Shown here piece after piece: positions 46,409 to 58,095 of a DNA stretch of 64,000 nucleotides. The stretch lies in the NCBI GenBank assembly GCA_030549495.1, contig JAUIRK010000952.1:712162-776161 (forward strand), in the 5' to 3' direction. The notes beneath the pieces were generated by a model. That model was not told where the DNA came from. It searched no databases and saw only the letters and a list, made by a program, of their open reading frames with translations. Made by a program: the position numbers and the translations under genes. Numbering within the stretch: position 1 is the first letter of the stretch; each line of letters starts with the position of its first letter. This DNA comes from Nectonema munidae. Taxonomy: Eukaryota; Nematomorpha; Nectonematoida; Nectonematidae.

Positions 46409-46483
46409 TTAATATGTTGCTCTTCTAATCGATTAAAATGATCTTTTATGAGCGAAGATATAAGATTCATTCATCATATCATT
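46409..46483. other. TTAA site and short spacer
   Basis: TTAA at 46409-46412 is the presumed target site of the large repeat. Confidence 0.5.
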
Positions 46484-46996
46484 TCGAGTGTCCCAAAGAA
46501 GTCCATGTGGACCTCCAGGGGGTCCACTAGAAAACTTAGTGGGTGAGTGAGTCTAAAAGGAAACATTATTGAAGACACACTTATATGCTGATGCATTTAT
46601 TATGTGGGTAGCGATGTGTCAATTAATTTCACAACATATTATAATTAATGACTTCGTTGTCGTGACGTTGATGTTCTAAGATGTCGCATAAAGATTTGAC
46701 GTGTTTTTAAACACCGAGGACTATCAATTCTTATTCGTAAAAAATAAGTTCACGGTTTTCCTTAGTACTAGCTAAAATAAAAATTTGTTGACTATTAGCA
46801 AAATCAATTTTATAAATACGAACGCTGGAACTTTTTCGATTCGGAAAAAAATTCTGAATAGTGCTGTTTTGTGTCTGCTTACACTCTAATGCTACTTATA
46901 CTAGGAAGATATCGTGTTATGAAAAAGATTAAACACTTAAAATCTTAAATTTTTGTAGTTGGGGGTCCATAGCAAAAAAAAGCTTGTGAAACACTG
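46484..46996. mobile_element. hAT-type MITE (about 513 bp)
   Basis: The right end GCTTGTGAAACACTG is a classic hAT terminus (complement CAGTGTTTCACAAGC). The left end reads AGTGTCCCAAAG. GGGGGTCC occurs subterminally on both sides. Flanks ATATCATT/ATATCAAT match at 7 of 8. Confidence 0.65.
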
Positions 46997-47004
46997 ATAT
47001 CAAT

Positions 47005-47617
47005 GAATGTCATGATACTTAAACTATTAAGATGTTATGAAAATGGCGTTATCAGTACGATAGCGAAGGACAAAATGAAACTAAACTATAGCATGTAGTG
47101 CCAGTGTTTGCTATTACGTTTAAGGCCGTTGACCATTTTTAGGGTACATGAGATTTTTTAGAAACGAACAACGCAAACTAAACGAAAATTATTTTCGTAT
47201 CAAAGTAGCTATAAATGATGTTAATATCTCTTTTAATATTCATTCAAGCCGCACTCAAATAGACTAAAATTTCGCCTATTAGAAATAGCAATTATGTGCA
47301 TTTGAATAATTTTTATGCGTTACTCCATAACTCGAGATAAAAAGCCACATATGTGTCGATCACTAGCTAAATTCCTTCATCTTCGAAGAAAAATCTCCAC
47401 GTCATTTCTTAGCCACGGGACTCAGATATTTAGGATGCAAACATCACTTTTTCTCGCACCAAGTCCTTCGATAAGAGAGGAAGAGTGGACTGACCCCCCT
47501 CCCTGGGATTTGTATGCCACTGGAACTTCTTGAAATTTTCATATTTTCAAACCATCATTTTTTCCTACCGTAAAATCGTATCAGAATAAAAAAAACGATT
47601 TAAAAAAAAATCGAAAC
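47005..47617. other. Unclassified, slightly GC-richer patch
   Basis: Region 47330-47540 is less AT-rich and holds a 72-codon open frame without recognisable motifs. It might be a scrap of an old element. No gene called. Confidence 0.3.
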
Positions 47618-47625
47618 GTAATAAC

Positions 47626-48209
47626 TAGGACAATTAAAAGATAATAAAGTCAACTTTTGATCTAAAACACGTAAATAGTCTTATTTTACAGAATTTGTGT
47701 AAACGAAGTCAAAATAATAAGTCAACAAGATCTTTTTTTTTAATACTCCATTTTCTATATGTAATCAGAATTTTGTAAAAATTTAACAAAGTAACAAACA
47801 AAGAACAGGTATTCAACAATTTTGGAATTGCTTTTATATACTCAAGAGTTCACACAAAACAACTAAAAAATATATTTCTTTCTTTTTATATTTCACTCCT
47901 CCATTCTGGCACATAAATGGAATAATTGAAAAACGCCATCTTCGAATTTGAAGATACGCTATGTCGTATAAATAAGGAACATATGGGAAGAATCAGCATA
48001 TCTCTTCTCTAGCACCGGCAACAGACAAGGGAAAGATAAATTCCAGTGATTAAAAAGCCTTTGTCCAGAGACGCGCCTTTTTCAAAAGAGAATACATAAA
48101 ATATTACATAGTATCTTACAATAACAATTGACAGAAGTACTTTTTATGTCAATTTTTTACAAATAAATTCAACTTTTTGAGGTCGTTAGGTCACATTTTC
48201 TTGCCAGTA
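47626..48209. mobile_element. hAT-like relative of the 7489 element (about 584 bp)
   Basis: Starts TAGGACAATTAAAAG with AATAAAGTCAAC. It ends TGAGGTCGTTAGGTCACATT followed by TTCTTGCCAGTA, paralleling TTGAGTTATTAGGTTAATTT then TTGTTCGCCCTA of the 7489-8737 element. Flanks GTAATAAC and GATAACGT do not match exactly. Old, no coding part. Confidence 0.5.
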
Positions 48210-48217
48210 GATAACGT

Positions 48218-48890
48218 GATCAAACATAATGAAGACTATTTTTTGAAGTTTCTTAACTTACGAAAGAACACCTCCATTATTTATAGTACAATCATTGCAT
48301 ATTAATTTTATATTTTTTATTTTTTATATTCAGACGATTCAAAGAGGTCAAATTTACGAGTTTTCCTTTTGTATATAAATTAATTTGCTATTCAGCTTTC
48401 CCAGGACGAGAGCAATTTTTAGAGGGGTGTTACTCTTTCTGCGTTATATTACATGTGGTGAACAAATAAATCACAAAACTTTGTTGACTGGAATATGTAA
48501 TCACTCAAATAACGGGCTTGAACTAGATAAATAATAATCTATTCGCAACTCTCAGGTTCGATCAAATAAAACGTACCAAAGATCGAAATCTTATACCGAT
48601 CTTCGATATTTTTCGAAGTTTATTTTTTTCATATATATAAAATTTCGACCGAAATTTCAAAACGTAGCATTTCATATGCCACTATTGATTAAAATCAGTT
48701 TTGCCCCCTATGCTTGTACTTAGAGTCTTTGGCCGGGGCTCCTTCCCACCCAAATCTGCCACCCAGATTGAGAGTATGGCCAAATTATTTTGTAAAATAT
48801 TGTAAAAGCCAAAAATTTTATACTAAATCTTTCTTTTTGCGCGTTGCTCGTATATTTTAGAATTCTTTTCTGGAATACAGGTCCCCCCTC
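48218..48890. other. Non-coding
   Basis: No gene recognised. Confidence 0.35.
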
Positions 48891-49135
48891 GGATATACTC
48901 GAGGTATTAATCGCTTTGCAGCAAAGGGTGTCATGTGAGCCAGATTTCTCACACTCATTGTTGCCTGTTTTACAAATTTTCAAAAAAACATATGTTTGCA
49001 TTAATAACTTGTTGTAGACGCTTGGCCTGTGCCACGAATCACCTTTTGAGCAATTTTGCTCCATTTTGTCATCAATTCTCTTTTCAAAGCATCCAAACTT
49101 GATCCTTTACTTCTTGACACCTTACTCTCTAAGAC
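48891..49135 (-). mobile_element. mariner-like transposase C-terminal scrap
   Basis: The minus strand reads SRSKGSSLDALKRELMTKWS then KIAQKVIRGTG, resembling the last helix-rich segment of Tc1/mariner transposases (S.ALK..L..EW.KI....IR). A frame change follows, and VYNKLLMQTYVF may be the final RLQQVINANG-like piece. No terminal repeats identified. Confidence 0.45.
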
Positions 49136-49168
49136 TGACCATGACTCCAACTTAAAATAGCTATCCTA

Positions 49169-49772
49169 GTGCCCGGAAAATTCGCTGTAAACAAGTTTGC
49201 CGTAGGAAAACTCGCCTCGGAAAATTTCGCCTAATAGGAAAAATCGCAGTAAGACAATTTTGCCGTAAAACAAGTGCTTGTGATAAAAACAGTTTGGTTT
49301 CTGAAGTACCATTTTATCTCTTTCAAACAACCAAGCTTGGCTTTCGAAGTTTCTGATAAGTAAACAACCAATAAGGAAAGGCAGTAATTTTTTTTTTATT
49401 TTATCTTTATTTTTATTTTATTTTTTATTTTATCTTTATTTTTATTTTACCTTATTTTTTATTTTATCTTTCTTTTTTTTCGACTATAGTTTTTTTTTGT
49501 AGGCAGACGATGGTTTATCAAATGGAAACTAAGGACTGAAATTACTTGACGATCTCAACTATATTTACCTAATAGATCGAAAATACGGATAAAAAAATAA
49601 TTACTGCCTTTCCTTATTGGTTGTTTACTTATCAAAAACTTCGAAAGCCAAGCTTGGTTGTTTGGAAGAGATAAAATGGTACTTCAGAAACCAAACTGTT
49701 TTTATCACAAGCACTTGTTTTACGGCAAAATTGTCTTGCGGCGAAATTTTCTGAGGCGCGTTTTCCTAGAAC
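49169..49772. mobile_element. Foldback element with long inverted arms (604 bp), MULE-like
   Basis: Arms of roughly 200 bp are near-perfect inverted copies (core from AAGACAATTTTGCCGTAAAA to CAATAAGGAAAGGCAGTAAT). They surround a loop of TTTTATTTTATCTTTATT repeats. Outer ends are GTGCCCGGAAAA and TTTTCCTAGAAC. An 11-bp direct repeat, TAGCTATCCTA, flanks it (49158-49168 and 49773-49783). Long arms plus 9-11 bp duplications suggest a Mutator-like foldback element. No coding region. Confidence 0.9.
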
Positions 49773-49783
49773 TAGCTATCCTA

Positions 49784-50472
49784 TCACGTATATCTTTAGC
49801 TAAATATTGAATACCCTTATATGTATATCTTCCTGACTGTCTTCCCATTTCGCAATTTCAATTCCTTAAAACACAATAGTGTATTTAATCAAAAATGTTG
49901 TGCAATATCATCCTTTCAAAGCATTTTTGTCTCCACTTAGCTCAACCTTAAGAAGTTTTTTGGAAGATATCTATGGATATCTATATATCCATGGACGATC
50001 ACTCCAAAATATGATTTTTCAAATTTAATATATTTTTCATCCGATTTACTCAAAATTTTATGTTTGCTAAAACATCATTCTCACTTAGCATGCCAAATTT
50101 CAACTCCTCTGATGTCTGCTAAGGCATTTTTTACATGTAAAATTTCCATCATTCACATATATAGGTACCATGGCAAGGTTTTTCTGTGTATTTTTGTCTT
50201 CCCCTTGGCTTTCCCTCAAAAATATGCTTTCTTTTTCAACGAAATATGTTTTCAAAACAGAACAGTGCTAAGCCTTTATCTTCTTTAAAACTTGGAAAAG
50301 AGGTGTGATATTTTTTCAAAACTAAAAAAAAGAGCTTGGAAAGAAAAAGGCTTGGAAGCGAGTGGTGAAGGCTTTATTGATGTTGTTCATTCGAGACGCA
50401 ACATTCTTTTCTATTTTCTTAATCTTCTAGTTTTTTTTTTAAAGTTTTTGTATATAAATAGATCTTTTAAAA
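49784..50472. other. Spacer downstream of orphan membrane gene
   Basis: No gene recognised; several short open frames here have no features. Confidence 0.4.
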
Positions 50473-51183
50473 CTATTTATTTATATTTTTATCACTCGTT
50501 TTTCGTAGACGTATGCTAATTTTTCTGAATCTACTAAAGAATTTTTTTATTGATTTTGCCATCTTGCTTTCCTTCCACCTTTTCTTAGAAGCCCTTTTTA
50601 GCGTTTTATCTTCCTCTTCTTTTACAGTATTTACTCCGATGTCTCGAAATGTTTTTTCTCTTTCCACCTCCATTCCTTGATCTTCAACTTCTTCTTCCAC
50701 AGAAACTTTATCGATTTCATCTAGTCGAACCATGCGTTTGTGAAACCAAACCTCCTTTTCACTTAAAGGCATTGTGTCCGAACTTTTTAATGTTTTCCCT
50801 TTGGATAGTACATTTCTTTCATTTTTTATTTCATTTGATTTGGAATCCTTAATTTTGTGTCTTTTTTTAATTTTGTAGAGTATTATTGAAAGAAAACAAA
50901 ACATGGTCAATATCATAAGTGATGATGACAATATAAATTTTTTATTCAAAATATTTGAGAGAAATGAAAGTTTTGTAATTTTAGAAGAAAATATTCCTTG
51001 TTTTTCTTCACTCCTTTTTTGTTTAATAAATTCTAAAACTTTTGTTACATTAAAATAAATATACTTTCCTTTTTTCATTGGCATATTTCCATAACTAATT
51101 TTGTGAGCGTCGATATATCCCCAAAAATTGCAGAGGGAATGCAAAAGCATTATAATTATTAGAGCTTTCTTAAAGAAAGACAT
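50473..51183 (-). CDS. Orphan single-pass membrane protein
   Basis: A 236-residue frame from the Met at 51183. This start was preferred to one 15 codons upstream because MSFFKKALIIIMLLHSL then forms a clean signal peptide (cleavage near residue 26). The short outer part has NVT at 45-47 as a possible N-glycosylation site. A transmembrane helix spans about residues 83-103 (FILSSSLMILTMFCFLSIILY) and is followed by the positively charged KIKKRHK stop-transfer. The cytoplasmic tail is highly charged: an acidic stretch (VSVEEEVEDQGMEVEREK, 161-177) then a strongly basic C-terminus (KKFFSRFRKISIRLRK). I recognise no family. The coherent topology argues for a real gene, but the AT-rich Lys/Ile-rich composition leaves room for doubt. 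Confidence 0.55.
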   Translation of the reverse strand: MSFFKKALIIIMLLHSLCNFWGYIDAHKISYGNMPMKKGKYIYFNVTKVLEFIKQKRSEEKQGIFSSKITKLSFLSNILNKKFILSSSLMILTMFCFLSIILYKIKKRHKIKDSKSNEIKNERNVLSKGKTLKSSDTMPLSEKEVWFHKRMVRLDEIDKVSVEEEVEDQGMEVEREKTFRDIGVNTVKEEEDKTLKRASKKRWKESKMAKSIKKFFSRFRKISIRLRKTSDKNINK

Positions 51184-51710
51184 TGTGTGGTGAGTGGTAG
51201 GTATAATGAAGTGCGTGATAATATTCATTAAATGAATGAATGAATAACAATTTAGTTTGTGGCTTCACTTCTTTTTGAATAACCAATCAAATTGATTTAT
51301 TTTTCATTATATTGAATGAGAAAATATGTGCATATAATTAGCGTCTGTCAGTAGAAGCATTCTCATTGGTTGAAATATAATTATTGCCTTAAAATTCACC
51401 AATCACATTCTAGATCATCACACTATATAAAAAATACGCATAAGCTCTTAAGTATACTTTACTTTGTATAAATAACTAACTCATCACACCATATAAAAAT
51501 ACACACAACTTATAGGCAACTTATGAATTGAATGTAGCATTGCGGTCTTAAATCAATCTATTAGAGTACTTTTCTCAGCATATATTGCTGGTAGTAATGG
51601 GATACATAATTGTGTGTGCAATTGACTATCTCTAATTCGGACCTTCGTTAATGCGGAACATTGATTATTCCAGAAACCTTTAATTTAGTAAAATTATTGT
51701 ATGATTGATT
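51184..51710. other. Upstream region of orphan membrane gene
   Basis: Contains a loose duplication of ATCACAC-TATATAAAAAATAC at 51417-51440 and 51482-51502. No exon seen. Confidence 0.4.
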
Positions 51711-52021
51711 CAATTAACGGTACTTATGGGTTATCTCCCCCCCCCCCCCCCCCCCACTCTAAAATTTTTTTTCCAACTTAATAATTTTAAAATACTAATT
51801 GATTAATAATTTTAAATATATAATTGAGTATATATATTTAATTTATGAAAATAAATTAAACTAATTACTTTTTTGCTGTATGATTTTCATTAGTTATACT
51901 ATATAATATTTTGGTAATGTTGCACTATCCGTGCACTGATGAAAAGCAATTTTAATAGGAAAGAAGTTGTCCAATGATATAATGCTTTCATATGTCAATC
52001 TTTTCTTGAATGCGATTATAG

Positions 52022-52132
52022 CTTGAGTATCGCACTATACGTGCATTGTAGCAAATACAGTATATGCCTGTATAGCTGAGTATCGCACTATACGTGCATT
52101 GTAGCAAATACAGTCTATGCCTGCCTCCATAA
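52022..52132 (+). repeat. Tandem subrepeats inside Merlin arm
   Basis: Two adjacent units beginning GAGTATCGCACTATACGTGC and running to ATGCCTG, with mirrored units in the right arm (54078-54180). They may be transposase binding sites. Confidence 0.75.
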
Positions 52133-52398
52133 TACGAGTATATCTACATGATACACATATAGTGCGATGTAACGTGTCTTATAATGTTGTAGAGGGTGAT
52201 GTGTTTTAAGAAAGGGTGATGCGCACATAAAGAGCAACACACTCTGTGTTTCTCTCTCTTCACTACTATACACATACACACACACATACAAATTGAAGAC
52301 CAGTATTATGGACAATACAGGCATAGTGCAACATGGACGAGATATTTAAAAAGAGGAAGACAATATTAAATTTGTGCTGAAATTTTAATCAAGAGTTA

Positions 52399-53461
52399 TT
52401 GAATTTTCAAGACGCAATAACATTTGTGAAATACCCTCTCATTCACTGTTTTCATTTCAAAAGTTTGTTTTTCGCTTGTACTCTTTTCTCTCAAATGATT
52501 TCTATCACTCAGGATTTGGCTTCTGATGATGCCATAGAGAGAGAATCTTGGAATTATTGTTCCTTATCTGATGCTCTTAATTCAAATAACGGAACAATGG
52601 GAGTTCTAAAATGGATGGCTAAGCATGGCCTGATTAAAAATGTAGCAACATGCTCATGTGGTCACAGCATTAATCTTATTAAACGAAAGGATGTGAAAGA
52701 TGGTTTTCAGTGGTTTTGTGGTGTTTGCAAAAAAAAGAAAGTCTGTTAGAACTGACTCCTTTTTCTACAACTGCAATTTCGATTTGAAAAAAGCTCTACT
52801 TTTCATTTATGGCTGGACTAAAGATTATGCTCTGAAAAGTATTTTACATGAAAGTAGTTTAAACACTAGTACTCATAGTGGTGTAGATTGGAGCAATTAC
52901 TGTAGACAAGTCTGTTCCAATTGGGTCACGAGCAATGAAATATGCATTGGTGGCTTCAATGAAGATTTTTCTCAAAAAATTGTGGAGATCGATGAAACCA
53001 AGTTTTTCCACAGGAAATACCATCGTGGCACGTATCGTGAAGGACATTGGGTTTTCGGATGCATTGAGCGTGGGTCTAAGAAATGCTTTATGGTGGAAGT
53101 TCCTGATAGACGAGAGGAAACACTTTTTAGAGAAATTGTTAAGTATACTTTACCCGGAACGATTATTGTAAGTGATGGATGGTCTGCATATTCGAATATA
53201 GAAAGAATAAATAATCGATGGTATGATCATTGGGTTGTCATACATGAGAGAAACTTTGTTTCTCCTGATAATCCAATAATCCACACTCAAAACATAGAAA
53301 ATATGTGGATGAGGGTGAAAAGGAAGTTGAGAAGACAATTCGGAACTTCGAGTGCACTATTCTCATCGTATTTGGACGAATTTATGTGGCGTAATGCTTT
53401 CTTCAATGTTGATCTTTTCTCAAAATTTATAATAGCTATTAAAAATTTTCCATTACCATGA
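52399..53461 (+). CDS. Merlin (IS1016/ISXO2-like) transposase, one apparent frameshift
   Basis: DDE transposase that would cut and paste this Merlin element. The first frame (52399-52749; a later Met at 52495 is equally possible) has an N-terminal zinc ribbon: CSCG, then WFCGVC. The second (to 53461) carries the DDE core: IVEIDETKFFHRKYHRGTYR (first Asp), HWVFGCIERGSKKCFMVEVP, TIIVSDGWSAY (second Asp) and HTQNIENMW (Glu), ending YLDEFMWRNAFF. The frames overlap around GCAAAAAAAAGAAAG at 52729-52742, so a one-base slip in the A run is the only visible defect. It could be real decay, a sequencing error or a programmed slip. The rest is uninterrupted and all three catalytic residues are present. 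Confidence 0.92.
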
Positions 53462-54438
53462 TCTTTTTTATTTTTTTTAATAATAAAATTATTAAATGGT
53501 TGAATTTTGCCGAAAATAGATTAATTTAAAATTATTTATTTAAAGATTTAATATAAATTTTTTTAAGATGAAATTATTTTAAATATTTATTTTCTATTTT
53601 TTTATTTCCAATAATAAATTCTTATTAATACTTTTTGGAAAACTATTTTCTTGTAAAAAGCTTACGCTTTTTTATAGTTTAATTTTTTAGTGATTTTCTA
53701 TAATTTTAATGACGTAGGAGCGCGAGGTTTTTTTAAAAAGTTTAATAAAATCTTTATTTAGGCCTAAAAACTCACCTTTCTGACATGGTATCAAAAAAAA
53801 TTTTTTTAGGAATTACCCTAGTTTCTACTAGAGTGGGAGATTCTTTTTCTTGTTATTTTTTGAAAATTTATTGACGTTTTTTATAGATGTGATAGCTAAA
53901 GCAAAATAAAAAACTTAACGCAAGTGTGTATGATGAATCTAAAAAGATTTGTGTTGGTAAGCCATATAGTATAAGAGCTCATACAGCTCATCATCTCTTC
54001 ATCACAGCATTATGCATAGAGACACGTTACATCGCACTATATGTGTATCATGTAGATATACTCGTATTATGGAGGCAGGCATAGACTGTATTTGCTACAA
54101 TGCACGCATAGTGCGATACTCAAGCTATACAGGCATAGACTGTATTTGCTACAATGCACGTATACTGCGATACTCAAGCTATAATCGCATTCAAGAAAAG
54201 ATTGACATATGAAAGCATTATATCATTGGACAACTTCTTTCCTATTAAAATTGCTTTTCATCAATGCACGGATAGTGCAACATTACCAATATTTTTAGTA
54301 AGTTTTTTTATATATAAAATATTTTTATATTTAGTCATTTATTATTTTTACTCATCATTTAAATTAAAATAAAATTTTTTAAAAAAAAATTTTAGAGTGG
54401 AGGGGGGGGGGGAGATAACCCATAAGTACCCAATTAAC

Positions 54439-54959
54439 AACTGAACTTCTTGAAGGTTAAGTAAAATAAAAGTTTCATAAATGAAGAAGAATTCTTAAGA
54501 AAAAGTTATTGGAGAAAGATCAACGCATCTAAAACTATCATTTTAAAAGAAATGCTTAAAAATTGTCTACACCCAGTATAATTAGTACATCTGAAAATTA
54601 ACTTACAAATTCTAATGTGCAATTATTTTTTGTTGTACTATTACTAAACAGACATTTCACTGAATTTTAGTTCGAGTTAAGATTATAGCGACAGAAATCG
54701 AGTAAGCAAAGGGTGATTTTTTTATTAAAATAAAAATCACTTTATTGGGAAAGGCCGAATCATCATCACTAAACGTAAACGCTGTGAAAGACCGGTTTCT
54801 AGATTGAGCCATAAAGCTATATCCCGAACCCTAAAAGCTAAAAACGGATTCATCCCACAATCACCATTTTTGGTTACGCTCAAAACCAACATCTCAACGC
54901 ACCAGAACATGTACATACACTATACGATTTTTCTCAAATTTACCGACTTTTGCAAATTA
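54439..54959. other. Spacer, no gene seen
   Basis: AT-rich spacer right of Merlin with no recognised feature. Confidence 0.4.
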
Positions 54960-55345
54960 CCTTTTTAGACATATATATATATATATATATATATGCCTAC
55001 TTTCAAGTTGTTATGATCTTCTCAATTTTGATATGCTTTTTGCAATCAATTTCACGCAACTTACCCAATTCTGATAGGGTCAATTCAATCGTGATCAAAT
55101 TTTTTGATGAAAATCAATCAAAGTTGTTAAAAAACTTATTTTAAACTCATTTCAAATTTCAATTTTATTATCAACGATATAACAAAATCATTTTATCACA
55201 TATATGTTCATTTTTAAGAATATTCCATTCAATTCGCATCTTTATTTCATTTGAAAATCACTCAAAACCTATATCAAAAAGCGATTTAAAAATGGCTATT
55301 TTTGTCAAATTGCTAAGTTTCACAAATAAAAAGATTTTTACACAT
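54960..55345 (+). repeat. Degenerate A-unit repeats plus (AT)n
   Basis: After an (AT)n run at 54969-54994, the words GAAAATCAATCAAAGTTGTT and AACTCATTTCAAATTTCAAT, then ACACATATTATACCTATTTT, match the A unit of the array at 59880-60870 but in decayed form. Confidence 0.5.
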
Positions 55346-55675
55346 ATTATACCTATTTTCAAGTATGTTGATGTGTTTATCTTGTTTAAAAACACAATGT
55401 AACAAAAAATCTGTTCCTTGGTTGTAATAATTTTTTGTATTGCTTGTGTCCCAAATAAATGAAAACTTGTTATTAAGCATTTTGAATTTTCTGTTTGTAT
55501 AAATTTTAGTCTGTTTAAAATTCCTTTCTTTCAAATAATCGACCTTGTGGTTTTTTCCTTTCCACAGTGCGTCTACTTTTTGTTTCAGCGCATAAGTTAA
55601 CTTTTTATCCTTATAAAAGAATTGAACCCTAAACCTTCTTTTGGATTCTCTGGTAATTGTATCTTGAATACACAA
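55313..55675 (-). CDS. Possible orphan ORF, 120 codons
   Basis: Uninterrupted minus-strand frame, Lys/Asn-rich, starting MCIQDTITRESKRRFRVQFF. No signal peptide, helix or family motif recognised. It overlaps the edge of a degenerate repeat. Could be chance or a transposon scrap. Confidence 0.2.
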   Translation of the reverse strand: MCIQDTITRESKRRFRVQFFYKDKKLTYALKQKVDALWKGKNHKVDYLKERNFKQTKIYTNRKFKMLNNKFSFIWDTSNTKNYYNQGTDFLLHCVFKQDKHINILENRYNMCKNLFICET

Positions 55676-57356
55676 AATACTCCTTTATCAGAGATTTGGT
55701 TAAGATTTTAATACTTTGAAATATGGAAAATTAAAAAAAAATTCAACAAGATTCGAACCTGTAGAAAGCGCCACCTATTTACGAGAACCTTGGGAAGAGT
55801 GTCGTCCCTCATAAATTCCAACCAAATTTCCTGTATCTCTTATTCAATTTTGATTCTGTAAGCGATACACCTTTCTACAAGAGCCAGCCAATTTTAGTTA
55901 AAGAGCGCCGGATAACATCAAAAAGCGTAATTATGTTTATTGCCTTTCATTTGAAAACAGACAACATTTTGTGTTTTTTCACGCTGTTTTGTTCTTCACC
56001 TTGACCTATTTTTGGAAATTTGGAATCCATTGATATAATTTTTTTCACGTGATGTTGTTCAATAAATATCAAGAATATTTTAATTATTGAATTATTGATT
56101 TTATTATTTAATTCAATAATAAAATTCTCTATTATTTTTTTTAATTTTTGAAAAAGATCAGAAAATACAACCTCCTAATGAACAGTTTTTATCAGTATCT
56201 CTAATAGGAAGCATGATGAGGATTTAATTTTTACGCACTAGTTGAATAAATTTTATCAAAGCAAAGATATACAAATCTATAGAATAAAATTGCTCAAGCT
56301 AAATCATTAATGTGAAATATATCAAGACATATTATTTATCTTTTTAAAAGTTTACTTTGAAGAGACTTGATTCTACCTAAAATGTATAGCTTAAGGATCG
56401 AGAAAAGGTTATTCGTTTTTTCAGAACAGCGTTGAAACGAGAAATTGTACTGCTCATCTCATTAATCTTGTGATTATTGCCTTTATTGGTGATAAAGAAA
56501 CGTCCAACTTTTTGATTTTTTCCAAGAGGTTTTTACAATTACACATTCCAAGGCCACGTGTCTTCAAGGATTCCCTAGTTATTACATAACTAATATAAAA
56601 TTATAAACGAGGTACCTTTAAGCGTCTAATTTTGTATAGGGGATTTGTAACGTTAATTTACTACTATACCAATTGTAATATAGAATTTGTAAGGGAGGCA
56701 ATCTATTCGTGTTTAATAAACTTGTCTTATATTTAGGAGATAGTTGTATAAGCGCTAAGCGACGAGTGGCACAACTCACGCCTCAGGAACTCTTTGAAGT
56801 TGTTCACTGCAAGACACCCTTTATCGCGTCCTTATCTCAAAAGAAGAAGTTCAAAGTTTGGCTCAACTCATATGCCTGTCCCTTTCAACCCACTTCTCAT
56901 TCTTCAATACATCGTCCTTCATCCATCGAATTAACGGAACAATTACAATAATTAAGAAATATTTTAATGGCATCTTTATTTGCATTTCCTTTTCATTCCT
57001 TTTTGATCAATTTTTATTACTCCTTCTTACAATGCAAATCTTCTCGTGGTTTTTTAGTTTTTAACTTTATTTTTATAGTTTTAAAAATTATTCTCGTTAT
57101 TTTTACACCTTCCAAGTGTTTTAGAAATTTAATTTCTAATAAACATTACTTTTTATCCCTACAATAATATAAACCTAACTAAATCAACACGGTGTGCTTT
57201 GAGCCTCAATGGTTTCTAGCGTGTACCTCTCAGCTTAAAAGTTTGATGTCAGGAGTCCAACTCTTAAAAACAAAATCACAAAGCTGTGATTAACCATCTT
57301 AAGCATAATGCGAGCAACGTCTGAAAGTGCTTTGATATCCAACCAACCAACTTTAA
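55676..57356. other. Mostly non-coding; one coding-like patch
   Basis: 56700-56950 is less AT-rich and has an 80-codon frame with RVAQLTPQELFEVVHCKTPF, which looks coding-like. I recognise no family, so it is left unclassified. Confidence 0.35.
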
Positions 57357-57729
57357 CAGGGTGTCTACCAACCTTGAAAACCTTAAAAACCTCTTGAATT
57401 CAAAGAATACCTCTTGAAAACCTGTAAAACCTTGAAAACCTCTTAGATTTTACTGATGTCAAAGAACTGATGCTAGAAAAAAATTGATAAATAAAATGTT
57501 AATATCAAAAATGACAGTGTTTTTCAATCATAAAACCTCGTTTTTCTAATCTTATCATGAATCACCACTTTGCTTTTATTGCCTCATTATCTTTCCAGTC
57601 TATACTAATTGCAAAAAGGAACTTTTCATGTAATAGAGAATATTCAATCCTTCATCATTCAAGTTACATAATGTTGCAACAAAAACTGCAGAAAATAAAA
57701 TGTTTTTTGGAATCAAATTTTTAAACTTA

Positions 57730-58095
57730 TCGATGAAGATAGTGAAGAACTTAAATTTCCACGGTATTGCTTTTGTAGAAAGATCATTTTCGAGTAATAA
57801 AGAATGTTTATCTGAAAATCTTTATGAAAGCACTTTGTAGGACGAAGAAGAGTATATGATCATCTTCAAGCAGTTGAGGGTATTCAAAATATAATAATAG
57901 ATATAAAAAAAGTGATTTTATAGTGTTGGTAATGCGAAAGCTTTGTACAAAGATGCATTAGATAAAAAGCAAAACGAAGTAAACGCCGAAAAGGTTAGAA
58001 AAGAAATGAAGATGGATTTGAAAGAGTTTGAAGAAAAAGAAAGAAAATTTTAAGAGATGGTACAGATGAAATTACAAAAAGTGATTAAGAAGCGA
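57730..58095 (+). pseudogene. hAT-like transposase C-terminal remnant with coiled-coil tail
   Basis: GIAFVERSFSSNKECLSENL near 57765-57825 is the conserved (V)ERSFS block. NAKALYKDALDKKQNEVNAE then KVRKEMKMDLKEFEEKERKF (57930-58050) is the charged tail usual in this transposase family. Frame changes and stops lie between; only the C-terminal part remains. Confidence 0.75.

Larger units (their letters stand above)
51719..54430 (+). mobile_element. Merlin DNA transposon, nearly complete (2712 bp)
   Basis: Inverted ends GGTACTTATGGGTTATCTCC. Exact 8-bp duplication CAATTAAC at 51711-51718 and 54431-54438, as expected for Merlin. Long arms (about 51719-52178 and 54020-54430) include poly-C/poly-G runs and tandem units of TATCGCACTATACGTGCATT. 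The centre encodes an ISXO2/IS1595-type transposase in two overlapping frames. Confidence 0.95.

Noticed and set aside
48720-49064. 114-codon minus-strand frame as a gene
   Set aside because: Only its flanking frame matches the end of a mariner-type transposase; this frame itself has no family features.
50064-50519. Plus-strand frames near the orphan membrane gene
   Set aside because: No features; partly antisense to the better-supported minus-strand gene.
55740-55800. tRNA-like minus-strand sequence with GGTTCGAATC
   Set aside because: B box only; no acceptor stem, anticodon arm or A box at the right distance.
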